Positions 7,868-16,182 of a stretch of DNA of 64,000 nucleotides are shown here, one piece after another (position 1 is the first letter of the stretch; every line of letters begins with the position of its first letter). The DNA comes from Urechidicola croceus (lineage in GTDB: Bacteria; Bacteroidota; Bacteroidia; Flavobacteriales; Flavobacteriaceae). The notes under the pieces were generated by a model. It saw only the letters and a list, made by a program, of their open reading frames with translations, had not been told where the DNA came from and ran no database searches. The stretch is taken from positions 2,997,501-3,061,500 of the forward strand of contig NZ_CP017478.1 of assembly GCF_001761325.1 (NCBI RefSeq), written 5' to 3'. The position numbers were made by a program, and so were the translations under genes.

Positions 7868-9412
7868 ATGGCTACTGAAAAAAAAGATCCATTATTTTCT
7901 TTAATTAATTCACTTTCAAAATCCGAAAAACGACAATTTAAATTGTATGTTGGACGTCTTGGTGGTAATTCTGAAGCAAATTTTATGGCACTTTTTAATG
8001 TAATGGATAAGTTAACATCTTACGATGAAATTTATATTCTTCAAAAAACTAAAATAAAAAAACAACAATTATCTAACTCAAAAGCACACTTATACAAGCA
8101 ATTATTAATTAGTCTAAAATTAAGTCCGTTACATCAAAATATTCGTACTCAAATTAGAGAACAAATAGATTTTGCCTCAATTTTATACAATAAAGGTTTG
8201 TATAAGCAAAGTCTTAAAATGTTGGATAGAGTAAAAAGTATTGCAATAGATAATGAAGAAAGTAATTTGGCATATGAAATTGTCGAATTAGAAAAAGTTA
8301 TTGAATCACAATATATAACTCGAAGTTTGAGCAATAGGGCTGATATTCTTGCAGTTCAGGCTAAAGAATTAAGTTTGAGAAATGTAATGACAAGTAAGTT
8401 GTCTAATTTGTCTTTACAATTATATAGTTGGTTGTTGCGAAAGGGGTATGTTAAAAATGAGGAAGATTTAGATACCGTAACTCATTATTTTAATGCGAGA
8501 TTACCAAAATATAACATTTCAAAATTGGGTTTTAAGGAAAAATTATTTTTATACAAAGCCTATTTGTGGTATAGTTTAATTACACAAGATTTTGTTAGTA
8601 GTTATCGATACTCTCAAAAATGGATTGACATTTTTAATGATAAGCCTGAGATGAAAAAAGTGAATCCAGTTTTTTATTTAAAAGGCTATAATTATTTGTT
8701 GGAATCACTTTTTATGATTCAACATTACCAAAAGTTTAAGAGTACTCTTCAAGACTTACATGATGATATTGAGCAACAAAATTTTTCGATAAACAGTAAT
8801 ACCGAAGCATTAGCATCTACCTATTATTATCAAAATAAATTGAATTTATATTTCTTAGAAGCCAATTTTTCTGAAGGAGTTAAATTTATACCAGAAGTAT
8901 TAGGCAAAATTGATTTCTTCAAGAAAAAAATCGATGAGCATCATATTATGGTTTTTTACTATAAAATAGGATGTATGTATTTTGGTGTTGCCGATTATGA
9001 AAACTGTATTTTGTATCTAAATAAAATTATTTCCAATAAAGAATTGGCAATGAGAGAAGATCTGTTGTGTTATTCTCGAGTTTTGAATTTGGTTGCACAT
9101 TATGAAGCGGGTATTGATGAGAATATTGAAGATTTAATTAAATCAACATATAAGTTTTTAATTAAGATGAATGATTTACAAGCAGTCCAGAAAAAAATGA
9201 TTGCATTCTTGAGAAGTTTAACCGATTTATACCCATCTGAATTAAAATCAGCTTTTAAAAAATTACATACTGAATTAAAGATGTATGAAAATCATCCTTA
9301 TGAAAAAAGGTCCTTTTTGTATTTAGATATTTTATCGTGGTTAGAAAGTAATATAGAAGGTATTCCTATTCAAGAAATCATTCGAAGGAAATCCACTTAT
9401 TTGAATAAATAG
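7868..9412 (+). CDS. Conserved flavobacterial protein of unknown function (helical-repeat-like)
   Basis: A 514-residue protein with no signal peptide and no membrane segment, so probably cytoplasmic. It is rich in Lys, Leu and Tyr and looks almost wholly alpha-helical, with paired-helix stretches such as ILYNKGLYKQSLKMLDRVKSI around residue 105 that resemble tetratricopeptide repeats. I recognise this type of protein as common in Flavobacteriaceae but know no assigned function. It is divergent from leuA with 158 bases between them, and is followed by the ilv leader region. TPR-like scaffolding is an inference from the helix pattern only. Confidence 0.6.
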   Translation: MATEKKDPLFSLINSLSKSEKRQFKLYVGRLGGNSEANFMALFNVMDKLTSYDEIYILQKTKIKKQQLSNSKAHLYKQLLISLKLSPLHQNIRTQIREQIDFASILYNKGLYKQSLKMLDRVKSIAIDNEESNLAYEIVELEKVIESQYITRSLSNRADILAVQAKELSLRNVMTSKLSNLSLQLYSWLLRKGYVKNEEDLDTVTHYFNARLPKYNISKLGFKEKLFLYKAYLWYSLITQDFVSSYRYSQKWIDIFNDKPEMKKVNPVFYLKGYNYLLESLFMIQHYQKFKSTLQDLHDDIEQQNFSINSNTEALASTYYYQNKLNLYFLEANFSEGVKFIPEVLGKIDFFKKKIDEHHIMVFYYKIGCMYFGVADYENCILYLNKIISNKELAMREDLLCYSRVLNLVAHYEAGIDENIEDLIKSTYKFLIKMNDLQAVQKKMIAFLRSLTDLYPSELKSAFKKLHTELKMYENHPYEKRSFLYLDILSWLESNIEGIPIQEIIRRKSTYLNK

Positions 9413-9470
9413 TAATTTTTTATTTTTTAAAAAAGTGTTGAATTTATCTTAAAAACATAAAAATTATTGG

Positions 9471-9478
9471 TAATTTTG
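9471..9478 (+). promoter_or_regulatory. Probable -7 element of the ilv leader transcript
   Basis: TAATTTTG matches TAnnTTTG. Transcription would begin around 9484, only a few bases before the leader-peptide ATG at 9488, so the leader transcript would be nearly leaderless. No TTG lies at the standard -33 spacing. Confidence 0.45.
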
Positions 9479-9487
9479 CTTCATTAA

Positions 9488-9553
9488 ATGAAGAAAATCA
9501 ATTTAAATATTATTTCTATTGTCATTAACTATGTAATTCTAATTACAAAGTAG
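9488..9553 (+). CDS. ilv leader peptide
   Basis: A 21-codon reading frame from ATG 9488 to TAG 9551-9553. It encodes 7 Ile, 2 Val and 2 Leu, so 11 of 21 residues are branched-chain amino acids. They are clustered as Ile-Val-Ile (codons 11-13) and Val-Ile-Leu-Ile (codons 16-19). It lies directly before competing RNA hairpins, including an intrinsic terminator, and upstream of ilvD. This is the classical organisation of a transcription-attenuation leader: the ribosome stalls at these codons when charged branched-chain tRNAs are scarce. The peptide itself is not expected to have another role. Confidence 0.8.
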   Translation: MKKINLNIISIVINYVILITK

Positions 9554-9559
9554 CAATAG
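9516..9559 (+). promoter_or_regulatory. Leader hairpin overlapping the leader-peptide codons
   Basis: An imperfect stem in the leader RNA. CTATTG (9516-9521) pairs with CAATAG (9554-9559). Inside it ACTATGTAATT (9528-9538) pairs with AATTACAAAGT (9541-9551) with one A-A mismatch. It covers the Val-Ile-Leu-Ile codons, so a ribosome stalled there would open it and release the bases from 9554 onward. Confidence 0.6.
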
Positions 9560-9597
9560 GAATGTTATAATTTTGCATAAAAATTTATCACCTTCCT
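9558..9597 (+). promoter_or_regulatory. Candidate antiterminator of the ilv attenuator
   Basis: Bases 9558-9570 pair with 9585-9597. AGGAA pairs with TTCCT, then after one mismatch two further pairs, another mismatch and four A-T pairs, around a 14-base loop. This uses the 5' arm of the terminator at 9590-9598 and shares 9558-9559 with the leader hairpin, so the three structures are mutually exclusive in the order an attenuator needs. Confidence 0.55.
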
Positions 9598-9617
9598 TGA
9601 AAAAGGAAGGTTTTTTT
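9590..9617 (+). terminator. Intrinsic terminator of the ilv attenuator
   Basis: ACCTTCCTT (9590-9598) pairs perfectly with AAGGAAGGT (9603-9611) around a GAAA loop and runs into seven T residues (9611-9617). It lies 37 bases after the leader-peptide stop and about 200 bases before ilvD. Confidence 0.85.
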
Positions 9618-9676
9618 GTAAATAAAATAAAAATATTTGTTTAGGTGTTGAAGTGATTGGTGTAAAAATAAAATAG

Positions 9677-9716
9677 TTAATAATCTGATATTCAGATTAT
9701 TAAATAGATTTTTTTT
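9677..9716 (+). promoter_or_regulatory. Perfect 12-base inverted repeat with T run before ilvD
   Basis: TTAATAATCTGA (9677-9688) and its exact complement TCAGATTATTAA (9692-9703) flank three bases. Eight T residues follow from 9709. It may be a second, AT-rich terminator behind the attenuator or a protein-binding operator; the sequence does not decide. Confidence 0.5.
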
Positions 9717-9771
9717 GTATTAAATATTGTAAATAAAAAATAATAGTACTAGTGATTAAATAAGTCCAAAG

Positions 9772-9779
9772 TATCTTTG
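9772..9779 (+). promoter_or_regulatory. Possible second promoter (-7 element) for ilvD
   Basis: TATCTTTG is an exact TAnnTTTG match about 35 bases before the ilvD ATG and downstream of the attenuator. Transcripts from here would escape attenuation. There is no TTG at -33 spacing. Confidence 0.42.
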
Positions 9780-9814
9780 ATATCAAATGCACTAAAATTT
9801 AGAATAACTAACTG

Positions 9815-11494
9815 ATGAAATTAAATAAACATAGTAGTCGATTAACTCAAGATGAGTCTCAACCAGCATCGCAAGCGATGTTATATGCGGTAGGATTGAC
9901 AGATGAAGATATGAGCAAAGCCCAAGTTGGAATTGCAAGTACGGGTTATGATGGTAATCCATGTAATATGCACTTAAACAATTTGGCTGCAGAAGTCAAG
10001 GTGGAAACAAAAATTGCAGGTTTAGTTGGTTTAGGATTCAATACAATTGGAGTTTCAGATGGTATTTCTATGGGGACTTCTGGTATGAATTATTCATTAG
10101 CTTCTAGGGATATAATTGCCGATTCTATTGAAACTGTAATGAACGCTCAAAGTTATGATGCATTAGTTGCTGTTGTTGGTTGCGATAAAAATATGCCTGG
10201 AGCAGTAATTGCAATGTTGCGTTTAAATCGTCCATCAATTATGATGTATGGAGGTACAATTGCATCGGGAAATTATAAAGGAAAAAAATTAAATATCGTT
10301 TCTGCTTTTGAGGCTTTAGGACAAAAAGTTGCAGGAGAAATAGAAGAAGACGAATATAGAGAAATTATAAAAAGAGCAATTCCAGGAGCAGGTGCTTGTG
10401 GTGGAATGTACACAGCAAATACTATGGCTTCTGCTATAGAATGCATGGGTTTTGCATTACCTTATAACTCATCTATTCCTGCAGAGAATCCTAATAAATT
10501 ATCAGAAGCAGAAAGAACTGCTTTAGCAATTAAAAACTTATTAGAACTAGATTTAAAACCATTAGATATTATTTCTAAAAAATCTTTGGAAAATGCAATT
10601 GCATTAGTAAATGCATTGGGAGGTTCTACCAACGCAGTTTTACACTTTTTAGCAATTGCACATGCTGCAGATATTGAATTTACGTTAGAAGATTTTCAAA
10701 AAGTAAGTGATAGAACCCCATTAATTGCAGATTTAAAACCATCTGGAAAATACTTAATGGAAGATGTTCATGGAGTTGGTGGTACACCAGCAATCATGAA
10801 ATATTTATTAGATAATGGGTATTTACATGGAGATTGTTTAACAGTTACAGGAAAAACATTAGCAGAGAACTTAGCAAATGTTGAAGCAATGGAATTTGAA
10901 GATCAAGATGTAATTTATCCAAAAGATAAAGCATTAAAATCATCAGGAAATATTCAGATAATTTACGGAAACCTTGCTGCGGAAGGAGCGGTTGCAAAAA
11001 TTTCTGGAAATGAAGGATTGCTTTTTGAAGGAAAAGCGGTGGTTTATGATGGAGAACAAGCTGCGAATGAAGGAATTTCAAACGGAGAAGTAGAAAGAGG
11101 AGATGTAGTCGTTATTAGATATGTAGGGCCTAAAGGAGGGCCGGGAATGCCAGAAATGTTAAAGCCGACTTCATTGATTATGGGAGCAGGTTTAGGGAAA
11201 TCTGTAGCATTGATTACAGACGGTCGTTTTTCTGGAGGAACACATGGTTTTGTGGTTGGACATATTACACCAGAAGCACAATCTGGTGGAGCAATTGGAC
11301 TTCTTGAAACAGGAGATAAAATAAGAATAAGTGCTGAAGACAATTCAATAAACGTTCTAATTTCTGATGAAGAATTAGCAGCAAGAAAATCAAAATGGGT
11401 TGCACCAGCATTAAAGCATAAAAAAGGGATTTTATACAAATACGCAAATACAGTAGCTTCGGCATCTGAAGGTTGTGTAACAGATAAATTTTAA
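9815..11494 (+). CDS. ilvD: Dihydroxy-acid dehydratase
   Basis: Iron-sulfur enzyme that dehydrates 2,3-dihydroxy-isovalerate and 2,3-dihydroxy-3-methylvalerate to the keto acids that precede valine and isoleucine. The 559-residue length is typical. Three cysteines stand where the cluster ligands are expected: Cys50 (NPCN), Cys123 (VGCDKN) and Cys195 (GACGGMYT). It is the first structural gene behind the attenuator and is followed 5 bases later by ilvB, so ilvD, ilvB, ilvN and ilvC form one operon ended by the terminator at 15251. Confidence 0.96.
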   Translation: MKLNKHSSRLTQDESQPASQAMLYAVGLTDEDMSKAQVGIASTGYDGNPCNMHLNNLAAEVKVETKIAGLVGLGFNTIGVSDGISMGTSGMNYSLASRDIIADSIETVMNAQSYDALVAVVGCDKNMPGAVIAMLRLNRPSIMMYGGTIASGNYKGKKLNIVSAFEALGQKVAGEIEEDEYREIIKRAIPGAGACGGMYTANTMASAIECMGFALPYNSSIPAENPNKLSEAERTALAIKNLLELDLKPLDIISKKSLENAIALVNALGGSTNAVLHFLAIAHAADIEFTLEDFQKVSDRTPLIADLKPSGKYLMEDVHGVGGTPAIMKYLLDNGYLHGDCLTVTGKTLAENLANVEAMEFEDQDVIYPKDKALKSSGNIQIIYGNLAAEGAVAKISGNEGLLFEGKAVVYDGEQAANEGISNGEVERGDVVVIRYVGPKGGPGMPEMLKPTSLIMGAGLGKSVALITDGRFSGGTHGFVVGHITPEAQSGGAIGLLETGDKIRISAEDNSINVLISDEELAARKSKWVAPALKHKKGILYKYANTVASASEGCVTDKF

Positions 11495-11499
11495 TACAA

Positions 11500-13191
11500 A
11501 TGAGTACAAAAATAACAGGAGCAGAAGCCGTAATTAAGTGTCTTTTAGAAGAAGGTGCTGATTTAGTTTATGGTTATCCAGGAGGTGCAATAATGCCAAT
11601 TTATGATGAGTTGTATAAATATCAAGATAAATTACAACATGTATTAACGCGTCACGAGCAAGGTGCAACACATTCGGCACAAGGGTTTGCACGTGCAACA
11701 GGAAAAGTAGGTGTTGCTATGGCAACTTCAGGTCCTGGAGCAACAAATTTAATTACAGGTATTGCAGATGCGCAAATTGACTCTACACCAATGGTGTGTA
11801 TTACAGGTCAAGTTGCAACTCATTTATTGGGTTCTGATGCATTCCAAGAAACTGATATTGTAGGAATTTCTACGCCAGTAACAAAATGGAATTTCCAAAT
11901 AACTGATGCCGCTGAAATTCCAGCAATTATGGCAAAAGCATTTTATATTGCTCGTTCTGGACGTCCAGGGCCAGTTTTAATTGATATTACCAAAGATGCT
12001 CAATTAGCAGAATTAGATTATAAGTATAAAAAGTGTACTTCTATACGAAGTTACAGACCTATTCCTTTAATTGATTCAAGCAAAGTTGAGCAGGCTGCTG
12101 AAGTAATAAATAATGCTAAAAAACCAATGATTGTTTTCGGACAAGGAATTATTCTTGGTGAAGCAGAAGCAGAGTTAAAAGCATTTGTAGAAAAATCAGG
12201 AATTCCTGCTGCATGGACAATTTTAGGGTTGTCTGCAATGCCTACAAATCATCCTTTAAATGTAGGTATGGTAGGAATGCACGGTAATTATGGTCCAAAT
12301 GTTTTGACTAATGAGTGTGATGTATTGATTGCGCTTGGAATGCGTTTTGATGATCGTGTTACTGGAAATTTAGCAACATATGCTAAGCAAGCCAAAATTA
12401 TTCACTTTGAAATTGATCCGGCAGAGGTTGATAAGAATGTAATGACTGATGTTGCAGTTTTAGGTAATGTGAAAGATACATTGGCTCAAATTTTACCATT
12501 AATAAATAAAAATTCACACGAATCTTGGCATAATGAATTTAAGAAAAAGCACGAGTTAGAATTTGAAAAAGTAATAAATGACGATTTAAACCCACAGAAA
12601 GAAGGATTGACAATGGCTGAGGTTTTAGAACAAATAAATATTGCTTCTAATGATGATGCAGTAATTGTTTCTGATGTTGGTCAGCATCAAATGTTTGCAT
12701 GTCGCTATGCTAAATTTACACAAACCAAAAGTAATATTACTTCGGGTGGTTTAGGAACAATGGGGTTTGCACTTCCGGCCGCAATTGGAGCAAAAATGGG
12801 AGTTCCGAATCGTGAAGTTGTTGCAATTATTGGTGATGGAGGATATCAAATGACCATTCAAGAATTGGGAACAATTTTTCAAACTAAAGTTCCTGTGAAA
12901 ATTGTTGTGCTTAACAATGATTATCTAGGAATGGTTCGTCAATGGCAACAATTATTTTTTGATAAGAGATATGCGTCGACTGAAATGATAAATCCAGATT
13001 TTGTAGCAATTGCAAAAGGATATCACATTGATGCAAAGCGCGTTTCTAAGCGTGAAGATTTAGCAAGTGCAGTTCAAGAAATGATGGATTCGAAAGATGC
13101 ATATTTCTTAGAAGTATGCGTTGAAAAAGAACATAATGTATTTCCGATGATACCTACAGGAGCATCGGTTTCTGATATGAGATTAAGTTAA
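11500..13191 (+). CDS. ilvB: Acetolactate synthase large (catalytic) subunit
   Basis: Thiamine-diphosphate enzyme that makes acetolactate and acetohydroxybutyrate, the first shared step of valine, leucine and isoleucine synthesis. The 563 residues have the three-domain layout of the family. Catalytic Glu53 is in RHEQGA, and the TPP/Mg motif begins GDGGYQMTIQEL and ends at VVLNND near residues 445-475. FAD-domain motifs such as GLGTMGFALPAAIGAK are intact. The regulatory subunit gene ilvN follows 5 bases downstream. Confidence 0.95.
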   Translation: MSTKITGAEAVIKCLLEEGADLVYGYPGGAIMPIYDELYKYQDKLQHVLTRHEQGATHSAQGFARATGKVGVAMATSGPGATNLITGIADAQIDSTPMVCITGQVATHLLGSDAFQETDIVGISTPVTKWNFQITDAAEIPAIMAKAFYIARSGRPGPVLIDITKDAQLAELDYKYKKCTSIRSYRPIPLIDSSKVEQAAEVINNAKKPMIVFGQGIILGEAEAELKAFVEKSGIPAAWTILGLSAMPTNHPLNVGMVGMHGNYGPNVLTNECDVLIALGMRFDDRVTGNLATYAKQAKIIHFEIDPAEVDKNVMTDVAVLGNVKDTLAQILPLINKNSHESWHNEFKKKHELEFEKVINDDLNPQKEGLTMAEVLEQINIASNDDAVIVSDVGQHQMFACRYAKFTQTKSNITSGGLGTMGFALPAAIGAKMGVPNREVVAIIGDGGYQMTIQELGTIFQTKVPVKIVVLNNDYLGMVRQWQQLFFDKRYASTEMINPDFVAIAKGYHIDAKRVSKREDLASAVQEMMDSKDAYFLEVCVEKEHNVFPMIPTGASVSDMRLS

Positions 13192-13196
13192 GAAAA

Positions 13197-13715
13197 ATGG
13201 AGAATAAAAAATTTACAATATCTGTTTATTCCGAAAATAATATCGGATTGTTAAATAGAATTTCGGCAATATTTTTAAAAAGACATATCAATATTGAAAG
13301 CCTGACGGTTTCAGAATCTGAAATTGAAAATGTTTCTCGTTTTATAATTGTTGTAAGAATTACGGAATCATCAGTTAAAAAATTAGTTGGGCAAATAGAA
13401 AAGCAAATAGAAGTTATCAAGGCTTTTTATCATACTAACGAAGAAACAATTTATCGCGAATCGGCTTTATTTAAAATTGCATCTGATTTGTTATTTGATG
13501 AAAGACAAATTCAGAATATAATCAAAGAGAGTAATTCTGAAATAGTAACTGTAGCACGTGATTTCTTTGTAATATCCAAATCTGGAAGACGTTCAGAAAT
13601 ATTAGATGTTTACAATAAATTAAAGCCTTATGGAATTAAACAATTTGTTCGTTCTGGAAGGATTTCTGTTTCAAAAGATGAAATGGCAATTTCAAAAATA
13701 TTAAAAGATTACTAA
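13197..13715 (+). CDS. ilvN: Acetolactate synthase small (regulatory) subunit
   Basis: Regulatory partner of IlvB that confers valine sensitivity and raises activity. The N-terminal ACT domain (about residues 4-80) starts ISVYSENNIGLLNRISAIF and includes the IESLTVSESE segment. The C-terminal domain follows to residue 172. The length is close to that of the usual 160-175 residue bacterial subunits. Tight spacing with ilvB supports co-translation. Confidence 0.92.
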   Translation: MENKKFTISVYSENNIGLLNRISAIFLKRHINIESLTVSESEIENVSRFIIVVRITESSVKKLVGQIEKQIEVIKAFYHTNEETIYRESALFKIASDLLFDERQIQNIIKESNSEIVTVARDFFVISKSGRRSEILDVYNKLKPYGIKQFVRSGRISVSKDEMAISKILKDY

Positions 13716-13746
13716 TAAAATAACACACAAATAAAAAAATATAAAA

Positions 13747-15222
13747 ATGGCAAATTATTTTAACACACTTTCATTAAGAGAAAAATTAGCACAATTAGGT
13801 GTATGTGAGTTTATGGATCGCTCAGAATTTTCTGAAGGTGTAAAAGCATTAGCAGGAAAGAAAATTGTAATTGTAGGTTGCGGTGCTCAAGGATTGAATC
13901 AAGGTTTAAATATGCGTGATTCGGGATTGGACATTTCATATGCATTGCGTGCAGGAGCAATTAAAGAAAAAAGACAGTCTTTTTTAAATGCGTCTGAAAA
14001 TGGTTTCAACGTTGGAACGTATGAAGAATTAATTCCTACTGCTGATTTAGTGAGTAATTTAACACCAGATAAGCAACACACTGCTGTTGTATCTGCTGTA
14101 ATGCCATTAATGAAAAAAGGAGCAACATTATCTTATTCTCATGGTTTTAATATTGTGGAAGAAGGAATGCAAATCCGTAAAGATATAACAGTGATTATGT
14201 GTGCGCCAAAATGTCCAGGATCTGAAGTTCGTGAAGAATACAAGAGAGGATTTGGAGTTCCTACATTAATTGCAGTACATCCTGAAAATGATCCAGAAGG
14301 AAAAGGATTTGAACAAGCAAAAGCATATGCTGCTGCAACTGGAGGTGATAGAGCAGGGGTTTTAAATTCTTCTTTTGTTGCTGAAGTAAAATCAGATTTA
14401 ATGGGTGAGCAAACAATTCTTTGTGGATTGTTGCAAACAGGTTCTATTCTTTGTTTTGACAAGATGGTTGAAAAAGGTATCGATAAAGGATATGCTTCTA
14501 AATTAATTCAATATGGATGGGAAACTATCACAGAAGCATTGAAATATGGTGGAATCACAAATATGATGGATCGTTTATCGAATCCAGCAAAAATTAAGGC
14601 TTTTGAATTATCAGAAGAATTAAAAGATATCATGCGTCCATTATTCCAAAAGCATATGGATGATATCATAAGTGGTCATTTTTCTAAAACGATGATGGAA
14701 GATTGGGCAAATGATGATAAAAATTTATTGGGATGGAGAGCAGCAACTGGTGAAACTGCATTTGAAAAAACACCTGCAGGAGATGTTGAAATTTCCGAGC
14801 AAGAATATTTTGATAATGGAGTGTTGATGGTTGCCATGGTAAAATCTGGAGTTGAGTTGGCTTTCGAAGCTATGACAGATTCTGGAATCATTGAAGAGTC
14901 TGCATATTACGAGTCTTTACATGAAACGCCATTAATTGCTAATACAATTGCACGAAAGAAATTATTTGAAATGAACCGTGTAATTTCTGATACCGCTGAG
15001 TATGGATGTTATTTATTTGATCACGCTTGTAAGCCTTTATTAGCAGATTTCATGAAGAAAGTAGATACTGATATTATCGGAACTAAATATGGCTCAAATA
15101 CTGATAATGGTGTTGATAACAAGCAATTAATTGAAGTGAATGCTGCAATTCGTGAGCACCTTATTGAAGAAGTCGGTGCAGAATTACGTGAGGCAATGAC
15201 CGATATGAAAAAAATCGTTTAA
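13747..15222 (+). CDS. ilvC: Ketol-acid reductoisomerase, class II (long form)
   Basis: Converts acetolactate or acetohydroxybutyrate to the dihydroxy acids by Mg-dependent alkyl migration and NADPH reduction. At 491 residues it is the long class II type known from enterobacteria and plants, with a duplicated helical domain, rather than the roughly 330-residue class I enzyme. The dinucleotide-binding motif [10 protein letters not shown] is near residues 44-53. It is the last gene of the ilvDBNC operon, 31 bases after ilvN, and is followed by a strong terminator. Confidence 0.95.
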   Translation: MANYFNTLSLREKLAQLGVCEFMDRSEFSEGVKALAGKKIVIVGCGAQGLNQGLNMRDSGLDISYALRAGAIKEKRQSFLNASENGFNVGTYEELIPTADLVSNLTPDKQHTAVVSAVMPLMKKGATLSYSHGFNIVEEGMQIRKDITVIMCAPKCPGSEVREEYKRGFGVPTLIAVHPENDPEGKGFEQAKAYAAATGGDRAGVLNSSFVAEVKSDLMGEQTILCGLLQTGSILCFDKMVEKGIDKGYASKLIQYGWETITEALKYGGITNMMDRLSNPAKIKAFELSEELKDIMRPLFQKHMDDIISGHFSKTMMEDWANDDKNLLGWRAATGETAFEKTPAGDVEISEQEYFDNGVLMVAMVKSGVELAFEAMTDSGIIEESAYYESLHETPLIANTIARKKLFEMNRVISDTAEYGCYLFDHACKPLLADFMKKVDTDIIGTKYGSNTDNGVDNKQLIEVNAAIREHLIEEVGAELREAMTDMKKIV

Positions 15223-15247
15223 TTAAGTTTAAACAATTCAATATATC

Positions 15248-15279
15248 AAAGGGTGTTGCTTTCGCAACACCCTTTTTTT
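15248..15279 (+). terminator. Strong terminator after ilvC
   Basis: GGGTGTTGC (15251-15259) pairs with GCAACACCC (15264-15272) around TTTC, flanked by AAA and seven T residues. It ends the ilvDBNC operon and separates it from the thioesterase and ilvA. Confidence 0.92.
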
Positions 15280-15330
15280 GTTGATTTTATGGAGTTTTTA
15301 TGAGTAGATATAATTTTAAAAGATTAAATT

Positions 15331-16092
15331 ATGGAAAACTATTTTGAAAAAGAATTTGAGTTAAGATATTTCGAAATGAATAAATATGGTGAGGCTTCAC
15401 CTACTACAATCCTTACATTGTTAGAAGAAACTGCAGCAGACCATTGTTATTCGATTGATTATAGTTTGTATAATCTTATTGAACAAAAGGTAGGTTGGGT
15501 ATTGATATCTGGCGCGATGGAAATGGAGCGTTATCCTACATATAAAGAAAAGATTATTATCCGTACATGGCTTTCAAAATATTCTACAATTAAAGGGTTT
15601 CGAGAAAACATTATTTATGATGAAAACTATAATGTGATAGGGAGATCAAGAGGTTTGTGGGTGTTTTTTGATATTGAACGAAGAAGGCCTATTCAGATTT
15701 TTGATGATATAAAGAAAAAGTGGTCTTATTGTGTAGAGGAGAGTTTGAATCAAGATATTACGAAAAAAATTCCAGAAGTAAATAATGCTGATTACACATT
15801 AGAATATAATGTAAATAGATACGATACTGATATGAATAAACATGTAAATAACATTAGATATTTACAATGGCTAATGGAGACAATTCCAGATGAAATACTA
15901 GATAATTATTACTTACATTCTATTGATGGTAGATTTATTTCTGAGGCTAATTACGGAGATACAATTATATCTTTAACTGAAAATAATATAGATGACAATT
16001 CATTTTCACATACAGTAAAAGTGGATCAAAAAAGTACTGTTTGTGCAACTGCTACAACACAATGGCGTAAAAAGTACATTAATCAAGTGTAA
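15331..16092 (+). CDS. Acyl-ACP thioesterase (double hotdog)
   Basis: Expected to hydrolyse acyl-acyl carrier protein to free fatty acid, as in the FatA-like bacterial family. The 253 residues contain two hotdog halves. The first has FELRYFEMNKYGEASP and the helix ILTLLEETAADH. The second has YDTDMNKHVNNIRYLQW (about residues 163-180), whose Asn/His residues are the expected catalytic region. It lies between the ilvC terminator and ilvA on the same strand. The placement next to branched-chain genes could hint at a role in branched acyl chains, but that is inference. Confidence 0.86.
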   Translation: MENYFEKEFELRYFEMNKYGEASPTTILTLLEETAADHCYSIDYSLYNLIEQKVGWVLISGAMEMERYPTYKEKIIIRTWLSKYSTIKGFRENIIYDENYNVIGRSRGLWVFFDIERRRPIQIFDDIKKKWSYCVEESLNQDITKKIPEVNNADYTLEYNVNRYDTDMNKHVNNIRYLQWLMETIPDEILDNYYLHSIDGRFISEANYGDTIISLTENNIDDNSFSHTVKVDQKSTVCATATTQWRKKYINQV

Positions 16093-16182
16093 AATTTAAC
16101 AAATACAGTTTTGTAATTCAATTAATGAATGTCTGATTTGCAGAAAATACTTTCGTAATTTTACAATCCAAAATATGATTAA

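Noticed and set aside
9558-9617. Terminator at 9590 simply ending the 7868-9412 gene
   Set aside because: A leader frame rich in Ile, Val and Leu and a competing hairpin lie between that gene and the terminator, which fits attenuation of ilvD much better.
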